Assembly: GCA_963921795.1 (NCBI GenBank)
Contig: OY997648.1
Coordinates: 52,501-116,500, forward strand
Source of the DNA: Nannobrachium achirus
Lineage: Eukaryota; Chordata; Actinopteri; Myctophiformes; Myctophidae
Reading direction: 5' to 3'
DNA: 64,000 nucleotides
Both the position numbers and the translations under genes were made by a program. Of this stretch, positions 55,606 to 64,000 are shown one piece after another. Below the pieces are notes generated by a model, which saw only the letters and a program-made list of their open reading frames with translations, did not search any database and had not been told where the DNA came from. Within the stretch, counting starts at the first letter, position 1. Each line of letters opens with the position of its first letter.

Positions 55606-55670
55606 TACTTGCAAACTGGGACCATCAGTAGTCCTTTTCCTGAGGATCTAAGTTCACAGGATGGGACATA
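55606..55670 (-). mobile_element. L2-like LINE C-terminal fragment (right part)
   Basis: Minus strand: DLRSSGKGLLMVPVCKYK leads directly into the first 37-bp unit. 5' truncated at about 55665. Confidence 0.78.
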
Positions 55671-55748
55671 AGGACTTGCAGATCTACTCACCTATGAGGA
55701 CTTGCAGATCTACTCACCTATGAGGACTTGTAGATCTACTCACCTATG
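55669..55748. repeat. 26-bp array copying a myosin donor edge
   Basis: Three units of GGACTTGCAGATCTACTCAC CTATGA next to the true exon end. On the minus strand each carries the exon end TCATAG and donor GTGAGTAGATC. Confidence 0.93.
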
Positions 55749-55894
55749 AGGACTTGCAGATCTTGCTCCATGCAGGTGCACAGCTGCTGGTAGAGGCGGG
55801 TTGCCAGGTCTGAAAACACCTGCTCGTATTCTGAAAGCTCAAAGTTCAGCAGGCAGTGTTCGTTCTGCCGGGGCGTGTTCTCCCTGCTGAACAC
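55744..55894 (-). CDS. myo5: Class V myosin globular-tail exon
   Basis: Acceptor GCGCCCCCAG/GTGTTCAG, donor CTCATAG/GTGAGTAG, 50 codons plus one base. It encodes VFSRENTPRQNEHCLLNFEL, SEYEQVFSDLATRLYQQLCT, then CMEQDLQVLI. RQNEHCL.NF.L.EYRQVLSDLA..IYQQL is the matching stretch in vertebrate MYO5. Its last G joins TC TCA of the exon at 45647 (VSGMLEH). The intron in between is 10.1 kb and holds a LINE, the 37-bp array and 48-bp units. Upstream exons lie beyond the window or in repeats not recognised. Confidence 0.92.
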
Positions 55895-55938
55895 CTGGGG
55901 GCGCCAGAGGGACGAGGAGGGATTACTATCATATACAG

Positions 55939-55940
<2 letters not shown>

Positions 55941-55993
<53 letters not shown>

Positions 55994-55994
55994 T
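55941..55994. repeat. (TATC)n microsatellite
   Basis: About 13 tetranucleotide units. Confidence 0.95.
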
Positions 55995-55998
55995 TATC

Positions 55999-57150
55999 AG
56001 TATATGTTAAACACATGATGGGTGGAGGAGGTTTACTATGTCAAACACATGATGGGTGGAGGAGGTTTACTATGTTAAACACATGATGGGTGGAGGAGGT
56101 TTATTATCATGTTAAACACATGATGGGTCGAGGAGGTTTATTATGTTAAACACATGATGGGTGGAGGAGGTTTACTATGTTAAACACATGATGGGTGGAG
56201 GAGGTTTACTATGTTAAACACATGATGGGTGGAGGTGGTTTATTATCATGTTAAACACATGATGGGTGGAGGAGGTTTATTATCATATGTTAAACACATG
56301 ATGGGTGGAGGAGGTTTACTATGTTAAACACATGATGGGTGGAGGAGGTTTACTATGTTAAACACATGATGGGTGGAGGAGGTTTACTATGTTAAACACA
56401 TGATGGGTGGAGGAGGTTTACTATGTTAAACACATGATGGGTGGAGGAGGTTTATTATCATGTTAAACACATGATGGGTGGTGGAGGTTTACTATGTTAA
56501 ACACATGATGGGTGGAGGAGGTTTATTATCATGTTAAACACATGATGGGTGGAGGAGGTTTACTATGTTAAACACATGATGGGTGGAGGAGGTTTATTAT
56601 GTTAAACACATGATGGGTGGAGGAGGTTTATTATGTTAAACACATGATGGGTGGAGGAGGTTTATTATGTTAAACACATGATGGGTGGAGGAGGTTTATT
56701 ATGTTAAACACATGATGGGTGGAGGAGGTTTACTATGTTAAACACATGATGGGTGGAGGAGGTTTATTATCATGTTAAACACATGATGGGTGGAGGAGGT
56801 TTATTATGTTAAACACATGATGGGTGGAGGAGGTTTATTATCATGATAAACACATGATGGGTGGAGGAGGTTTACTATGTTAAACACATGATGGGTGGAG
56901 GAGGTTTACTATGTTAAACACATGATGGGTGGAGGAGGTTTACTATGTTAAACACATGATGGGTGGAGGAGTCTTACTATGTTAAACACATGATGGGTGG
57001 AGGAGGTTTACTATGTTAAACACATGATGGGTGGAGAGGTTTATTATGTTAAACACATGATGGGTGGAGGTTTATTATGTTAAACACATGATGGGTGGAG
57101 GAGGTTTACTATGATAAACACATGATTGGTGGAGGAGGTTTACTATGTTA
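55999..57150. repeat. 34-bp minisatellite, left part (about 34 units)
   Basis: Unit ATGTTAAACACATGATGGGT GGAGGAGGTTTACT with TTAT/TTACT and ATCATG variants and 31-bp short forms. The right side is interrupted by a LINE. Confidence 0.95.
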
Positions 57151-57551
57151 AACACATTTATTTGTTTGTTTATTTGTTAGGATCCCCATTAGCTGTGCCC
57201 TAGAGCACAGCTAGTCTTCCTGGGGTCCTCATATAAAAGCAGTACATACATTTAAAAACATACATTTTGAATTACATACATACATTAAGTCAATCATACA
57301 AAATAAATGTATAAACATATATAAAACGAATTAAAAAGCATTAAACGTTCCTCCAATACATTCTAAAACAGATATTTTCCCAGGTGTTTCTTTATTGTCT
57401 TTTTGAACAGTGATTTCTGTGTCAGTTTGGTCATTGGCAGTGGCAAAGTATTCCAAGTTTCCATTTCTCTGTATTCTACCGTACGCTTCAAATAGTTTGT
57501 GTCTGGTTTGGGAAGTGAAAACCGGCCTTGTGTTGCCTGTCTAGTGGCATA

Positions 57552-57835
57552 TGTATAAGGCGCTCTACAGAAGGACAGCGGTTGCCGCCGGGGCTCCCGC
57601 TTGGATCTGCGAGGACCGCGCCGCGGTGATACACAAACACACTCGCTCTTTGAGTAAACGCTGCGCGGTATTTCACAAAGATGAACACAATCCATCTCTC
57701 ACCGCCCGCGTACGCATGCACAAACGAGCACGCTCGCGGGGATTTTCACGGGACTGCGCCCCGCTCGCCTCGCCGCCTCTAAACTTCGCTGCGCGGACGA
57801 AATAGCCGCCCGCCTCTCATTGAAAATGAATTACT
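57552..57835. mobile_element. GC-rich insertion in the LINE
   Basis: It separates LINE peptide TRSPPASN from YATRQATQGRFSLPKP. High CpG content. It begins at GTATAAGGCGCTCTACAG and ends near CTCTCATTGAAAATGA. No terminal inverted repeat or clear target duplication was seen. Confidence 0.6.
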
Positions 57836-58399
57836 AGCAGGCGGTGACCGCGTACCGTCTGGAATCCCCTTAAGACTCCAATTGTTTTTTAGCGGATTGT
57901 ACCTAAATAATGGTGATTTGGATTGTAAGACCTTCCATGTTGAGAATATTATTGCAGCAGTAATTTTGTCTTCAACTTTTAGCCATTGTAAATCAAAATG
58001 CATGGTGATGATGTTAGTTCTGAATGGACACTGGAGAGCAAGACGTGCTGCCTTGTTCTGCACTAATTGGAGTTTGCTTAAATCTTTCTTTGCGGCATTT
58101 GACCATATAATTTGGCAGTAATCAAGTTGTGAAAGAACAAGTGTGTTTAGTACCATCTTCATTAGATCCGGTGTCAAATATGTTCTGCATCGCCTTACCA
58201 CTGCCAATGACCTGCCCATTTTCTTTACAACACCATCTATGTGCTTAGACCATGACAATTTGTCATCAAGGGTGATGCCAGGAGCTTAGTTTCTTTACTT
58301 GTTGAATGGGTATTTCATTTATAAATAGTCTGAGCTCTGGCTCTGTCCTTAAAGCATAATTTGAACCAAATACTATGCTTTTTGTTTTGGATGTATTAA

Positions 58400-59972
58400 A
58401 GGGCCTACACCATGCTTTTAAAACTATATTTTTTGTATGCTCAAAATTGAGTCTTAGACAGGTCTTAACCCCCAACACACACCCTGACCATTCCTCTTGT
58501 TTCTTATAGCTGTGCTATTATTAGGCCCTGCAGCTGCAATACCAAAACGGCCTTTGTTTGCTCAGTGGCGCATCTAGTGGGGTTTTTCCACCCTCCCCCT
58601 CCCCTCCTCTCCAACGTTGTCGACAACAAATAATGTAATATTGGGCCAATACAAAAATAGGATAATGTTCCAGCTCTGATTATAGCCTACTGTAGGCCTA
58701 TGTTGTATGATATAAGCCTACTGTCAAATCCTCTTCCTCCTGGTTGGAGGCTTGGAGCGTTTTCATCTGCAGCGCAGCGGGCAGCAGCGGCCCCGTGTAG
58801 CCGTGGATAGAGAGAGGAGAGGCGGGGTGTGGAGCTCTTTCTAGCCGGAGAGAGTGAAGGGAGAGGCGGGGTGGCCAGCTCTCTATAGCCGGGGACAGCG
58901 ATAGAAGAGGCGGCGTGTAGCCGTGGATAGAGAGAGGAGAGGCGGGGTGTGGAGCTCTTTCTAGCCGGAGAGAGTGAAGGGAGAGGCGGGGTGGCCAGCT
59001 CTCTATAGCCGGGGACAGCGATAGAAGAGGCGGCGTGTAGCCGTGGATAGAGAGAGGAGAGGCGGGGTGTGGAGCTCTTTCTAGCCGGGGGACAGTGATT
59101 AAGCTCTCTATAGCCGGGGGAGAGTGAAGGGAGGACCGGGACAGTCTGCTTGAGCTGCTTGTCGTGGCCAGGGACCGCCGCTCTGTCCACCGGGTCGGAG
59201 CTGCTTGTCGCGGCCGGGACCGCCGCTGTCCAGCGGGTCGGAGCTGCTTGTCGCGACCGGGGGCCGCGCTCTGTCCACCGGGTCGGAGCTGCGGCGGTCC
59301 CCGGCCGCGACAAGCAGCTACTTGGTTAAGAAATCGCGGTGGATTCGGCCACCGCGGCTCGCTCCCACCCGGCCACCGCGGCGAGCTCCGCGGCGAGCTC
59401 CCACCCGGCCACCGCGAGCTCCCACCCGGCCACCGCGGAAAATTTAGGCCCAGGCTTCAGAAGGCCTCGGATCATTAAAAATAGGTCTTTTGTTTCCTTG
59501 TTAGAAGGGACGAAGCTTGGGTCCTCGCAGTCTATAACGTCACATTTATAGTGCAATCCAGGAACGTTAAGACTTCTCCTTGGACATGTTGATAGCAAAA
59601 ATGTTCATAGAATAAAAGTGAGTGAGAGCACTGAGTGAGCAGCCCCAGAACAGTAAGCCAGCTGCAGATGGAAGTGGAGGCTAAGCAAATTAGAAACAAA
59701 TGAGGGGGCTGGGTTTAGAAGAGTAGCTCTGGTTTTTACCTGAAGGGCGGGGGGGGGGGGGGGGGGGGGGGGAACGAGAGTGACGTCACTCTCGTCAACT
59801 CTCAGAACAGCACTGTTCTGAGAACCCGTGGAAAGCTTTTCATCTCTGTCTGCCCAAAACCAGAGAAAGACACAACGGTCAGAAATAGGACTTTGTGAGG
59901 ATAGAAGGTGCCAGTGGGACCCCAAAAAAAGGTTTTAAAATAGAAAAAGTGAAAATTCATGGTGTAGGTCCT
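58400..59972. mobile_element. piggyBac-like element with TTAA target, 1.57 kb
   Basis: Ends AGGGCCTACACCATG and CATGGTGTAGGTCCT, with TTAA on both sides (58396-58399, 59973-59976). The interrupted LINE codons read straight through across a single TTAA (KLIL to NTSKTK). The interior has a 120-bp tandem (58795-59090), a GC-rich segment (59100-59440) and a G run at 59749-59772. No transposase ORF. The right end also occurs at 35191-35255. Confidence 0.88.
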
Positions 59973-60757
59973 TTAAGTATCAATTTATTTTCCAGGATCC
60001 ATTTTCCAATTTTCTCTAGCTCACTATTCAAAATAATATTTAAATCTGCAGATGTTGTTGCTGATGCATATACAGTAGTATCGTCTGCGTACATCGTTGA
60101 TTTGGCATTTTTTAGAACAAGAGGTAAATCATTTGTAAATATGGAATACAGTGGCCCCAGGCAGCTCCCTTGAGGAATTCCACATTCCATAGACCTGCTA
60201 TCTGAGAAACTCCCATTAAAGAAGACACTCTGCGCTCTATGTGTCAGATAGCTTTCCATCCAAGCAATAGCAGATTGTTTAAATCCATAAGTCTCCAGCT
60301 TTCCAAAAAGGAGCTTGTGGTCAATTAAGTCAAATGCAGCTGTAAAATCTAATAGAACTGCCCCACAAATCTTTTTGTCATCCAGATATTTATACCAGTC
60401 ATCTGTCATTTGCTCTAGAGCTGTACATGTAGAATATCCCTTTCTATACGCATGTTGGAAGTCAGTAATTATATTATTTACAGCAAGGTATTCTTGTATT
60501 TGATTGAATATTGCTTTCTCAAAGATCTTACTTAGTGCTGGTAGCAGACTTATGGGACGGCTATTAGGGCCACTAAAAGACGTTTTCCTGTCTTTAGGCA
60601 GTGGAATTACTTTTGCTTCTTTCCAAGCTTGTGGAAAGATTGACATTTTTATGCTGGTATTTATTATGTGACAGACTGGATGTGCAATATGCTCTGCAGC
60701 CATTTCAACCAGTTTATCATCTATGTTGTCTATCCCTGGTTGTTTTTTACATGTTAA

Positions 60758-61281
60758 AGCTATACTGTGTAAGATTCTCAACTAGTGGTCAGTAGCCCTA
60801 TAGCAAACCGCGGTCGCGTTCGCGTCTTTCGCCCGTTTTTCGTACCTTCACACCCCCGCGTCTGCCTCCACAACGCCGAGAGCTATCTTTGGAGGGGTCC
60901 CTGGTTCCTGTGCGTTCAGGCATTCCGGAGAAACGGACTACTTCACCCTGCCTGGTAGGCGAGATTACCTTTTGAGTAAAGAGACACACGGGCGACTACA
61001 AATATGGCGACCCCACTTCAAGATGCGCTGTGATTGGCCGGTAGTGTACCATGTGTGCATGATCGGCGATGTGATTGGGCAACGTATACACAACGTATAC
61101 AGATGATGCAGATTACGTCAATTTTGCGCGAAATCCGGTCCACGGCCAGGATCATAGAAAACATATAAAGAGAAGGCTTCAGAAGCTGAAAATAACGGAG
61201 TGGGTGTTCTAAAACTTTAGCGATTTAACAGTTAGGACAATTTTAAGATTTGTTTTATAAAAAAAGTTACATGGTACAACT
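60758..61281. mobile_element. Second TTAA-target MITE in the same LINE, 524 bp
   Basis: Ends AGCTATACTGTGTAA and TTACATGGTACAACT, with TTAA at 60754-60757 and 61282-61285. Removing it and one TTAA rejoins LINE codons LIKL and TCKKQPGID. The CG-rich interior (CGCGGTCGCGTTCGCG) has no ORF of note. Confidence 0.85.
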
Positions 61282-61542
61282 TTAATTTTATTAATTGATT
61301 TACTGTTTCCACTTCTAATTCACTGAATTCAAATTGACATGATTTTTCCTTCATATATCCTTTAATGTTAAAAATGGATGAGATGTTTTCTGGCCCACGT
61401 GATAGTTCTTTTCTTAATCTTTTTACTTTATTTATAAAATACTCATTCAGGTGGTTAGCAATTTCTTTGGGTTTAGTAATAAAGGTACCTCCACACTCAA
61501 TGTATGTGGGTTGTGGAGTTGAGCTTCTTCCCATTATATTAT

Positions 61543-63612
61543 TACATGATGGGTGGAGGAGGTTTATTATGTTAAACACATGATGGGTGGAGGAGGTTTA
61601 TCATGTTAAACACATGATGAGTGGAGGAGGTTTATTATGTTAAACACATGATGGGTGGAGGAGGTTTACTATGTTAAACACATGATGGGTGGAGGAGGTT
61701 TACTATGTTAAGCACATGATGGGTGGAGGTTTACTATGTTAAACACATGATGGGTGGAGGAGGTTTACTATGTTAAACACATGATGGATGGAGGTTTACT
61801 ATGTTAAACACATGATGGGTGGAGGTTTACTATGTTAAACACATGATGGGTGGAGGAGGTTTACTATGTTAAACACATGATGGGTGGAGGAGGTTTACTA
61901 TGTTAAACACATGATGGGTGGAGGAGGTTTATTATGTTAAACACATGATGGGTGGAGGAGGTTTACTATGTTAAACACATGATGGGTGGAGGAGGTTTAC
62001 TATGTTAAATACATGAGAGGGTGGAGGAGGTTTATTATGTTAAACACATGATGGGTGGAGGAGGTTTATTATCATGTTAAACACATGATGGGTGGAGGTT
62101 TATTATGTTAAACACATGATGGGTGGAGGAGGTTTACTATGTTAAACACATGATGGGTGGAGGAGGTTTACTATGTTAAACACATGATGGGTGGAGGAGG
62201 TTTATTATGTTAAACACATGATGGGTGGTGGAGGTTTACTATGTTAAACACATGATGGGTGGAGGAGGTTTACTATGTTAAACACATGATGGGTGGAGGA
62301 GGTTTACTATGTTAAACACATGATGGGTGGAGGAGGTTTACTATGTTAAACACATGATGGGTGGAGGTTTATTATGTTAAACACATGATGGGTGGAGGAG
62401 GTTTACTATGTTAAACACATGATGGGTGGTGGAGGTTTACTATGTTAAACACATGATGGGTGGAGGAGGTTTATTATGTTAAACACATGATGGGTGGAGG
62501 AGGTTTACTATGTTAAACACATGATGGGTGGAGGAGGTTTATTATGTTAAACACATGATGGGTGGAGGAGGTTTACTATGTTAAACACATGATGGGTGGA
62601 GGAGGTTTATTATGTTAAACACATGATGGGTGGTGGAGGTTTACTATGTTAAACACATGATGGGTGGAGGAGGTTTACTATGTTAAACACATGATGGGTG
62701 GAGGAGGTTTACTATGTTAAACACATGATGGGTGGAGTAGGTTTACTATGTTAAACACATGATGGGTGGAGGTTTATTATGTTAAACACATGATGGGTGG
62801 AGGGGGTTTACTATGTTAAACACATGATGGGTGGTGGAGGTTTACTATGTTAAACACATGATGGGTGGAGGAGGTTTATTATGTTAAACACATGATGGGT
62901 GGAGGAGGTTTACTATGTTAAACACATGATGGGTGGAGGAGGTTTATTATGTTAAACACATGATGGGTGGAGGTTTATTATGTTAAACACATGATGGGTG
63001 GAGGAGGTTTATTATGTTAAACACATGATGGGTGGAGGAGGATTACTATTTTAAACACATGATGGGTGGAGGAGGTTTACTATGTTAAACACATGATGGG
63101 TGGAGGTTTATTATGTTAAACACATGATGGGTGGAGGAGGTTTATTATGTTAAACACATGATGGGTGGAGGTTTATTATGTTAAACACATGATGGGTGGA
63201 GGAGGTTTATTATGTTAAACACATGATGGGTGGAGGAGGTTTACTATGTTAAACACATGATGGGTGGAGGAGGTTTACTATATTAAACACATGATGGGTG
63301 GAGGTTTACTATGTTAAACACATGATGGGTGGAGGAGGTTTACTATGTTAAACACATGATGGGTGGAGGAGGTTTACTATGTTAAACACATTATGGGTGG
63401 AGGAGGTTTATTATGTTAAACACATGATGGGTGGAGGTTTATTATGTTAAACACATGATGGGTGGAGGAGGTTTACTATGTTAAACACATGATGGGTGGA
63501 GGAGGTTTACTATGTTAAACACATGATGGGTGGAGGAGGTTTACTATGTTAAAAACATGATGGGTGGAGGAGGTTTACTATGTTAAACACATGATGGGTG
63601 GAGGAGGGTTTA
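61543..63612. repeat. 34-bp minisatellite, right part (about 62 units)
   Basis: Same unit as 55999-57150, with many 31-bp forms lacking GAG. Continuity of unit type on both sides shows the LINE entered an existing array. Confidence 0.95.
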
Positions 63613-63639
63613 AGGTACTATCATATCACTACATTCATT

Positions 63640-63990
63640 ATTCTCACCATGATTGTTGGTTTTGACCAGAGTCAAAACCAACAAAGGGTCAAACTCTTTT
63701 TTCTGCTATACCACCAAAATGTGGAAAGCCTTACCGAAGGCCATAAAGGAGTGTGGATCACTAGCATCCTTTAAAATTGCCCTGAAAAAACACTTACAGG
63801 CAGCAGCCGTTCGCAACTGGTAAAATAAACTAACCTAGCCCAACCCTACCCTCCCCTTTCTTTGTATATACTTACTGTTTGTTTACACTTACTGTTTTAT
63901 TTTTTGTGTTCTCTCATTTTATTTTATTTACATATCTACTGCATAGTACTGTGTTCTATTCGTCTGTCATTCAATGTTATATGAGATACT
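63640..63990 (+). mobile_element. L2-like LINE, 3' end
   Basis: TNKGSNSFFCYTTKMWKALP, KAIKECGSLASFKIALKKHL, QAAAVRNW and a stop, then 3'UTR running off the window. Same subfamily as 21150-21590. GGTTTTGACC and GTCAAAACC at 63660 form a short hairpin at its 5' break. Confidence 0.8.
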
Positions 63991-64000
63991 TTAATGGTTT

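Larger units (their letters stand above)
57155..61540 (-). mobile_element. CR1/L2-superfamily LINE with three nested insertions
   Basis: 5' truncated at about 61540 within the endonuclease-RT linker (SSTPQPTYIECGGTFITKPK). RT motifs follow on the minus strand: GIDNIDDKLVEMAAEHIAHP, NSRPISLLPALSKIFEKAIF, LLDFTAAFDLIDHKLLFGKL, ECGIPQGSCLGPL and catalytic MYADDTTVY. The C-terminal part includes KLQLVQNKAARLALQCPFRT and METWNTLPLPMTKLTQKSLF. The end carries a hairpin AGCTGTGCCCTAGAGCACAG CT and a TTTG/TTTA tail at 57155-57180. Insertions at 57552-57835, 58400-59972 and 60758-61281 split it. Confidence 0.9.

Noticed and set aside
58687..59480. Pro/Ser/Arg-rich open frames on both strands
   Set aside because: They come from a 120-bp tandem and a GC-rich segment inside a TTAA element; codon content is repetitive and there are no gene signals.

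Overview
Ray-finned fish nuclear DNA is the best reading of this window. Evidence: introns with GT/AG borders, LINE fragments of the Rex1-, Rex3/RTE- and L2-like types typical of teleosts, the widespread fish repeat beginning AGTGGTGGAAAGTAA, many hAT- and TTAA-target MITEs, and very long (CA)n tracts. The species cannot be named from sequence alone. No rRNA, tRNA, CRISPR array or bacterial-type operon was seen. Well over half of the window is tandem or interspersed repeat.

Every recognisable host exon lies on the minus strand. From right to left: (1) 55894-40173, five consecutive C-terminal exons of a class V myosin (globular tail / DIL domain) with matching phases and a stop codon, apparently intact; the rest of that gene lies beyond the right edge. 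(2) 28307-25862, three exons of an axonemal outer-arm dynein heavy chain (AAA2 to the start of AAA3), one internally deleted and frame-shifted. (3) 22882-21897, three exon-like blocks of an unrecognised protein whose phases do not join. (4) 15657-15494, one spectrin-repeat exon, probably Trio/Kalirin-like. (5) 11178-11019, a single L-type calcium-channel exon (repeat IV pore). (6) 4644-1651, three C-terminal exons of an alpha-arrestin (ARRDC2/3-like) with frameshifts. The left 30 kb therefore looks like a graveyard of gene pieces, while the right 24 kb is the end of a probably working gene swollen by repeats.

The spaces between exons hold nested mobile DNA. There are LINEs at 8.1-8.6, 10.0-10.6, 13.0-13.5, 21.2-21.6, 33.5-34.8, 37.7-39.0, 46.0-49.3, 50.6-55.7, 57.2-61.5 and 63.7 kb. 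MITEs with clear ends and target duplications lie at 24.5, 29.8, 36.4, 37.0, 58.4 and 60.8 kb. Large minisatellites are a 37-bp array of about 125 units at 50.9-55.6 kb, a 34-bp array split by a LINE at 56.0-63.6 kb, and 48-bp arrays at 6.1, 16.9 and 49.8 kb.

Two patterns stand out. First, the edges of the myosin exons, and of one unknown exon, are locally duplicated so that each array carries extra copies of the splice junction. Second, a palindrome of about 75 bp (arms starting AAAATAGCCGATCTACAAGC) occurs about 18 times, whole or broken, in the left 37 kb and not in the right 27 kb.
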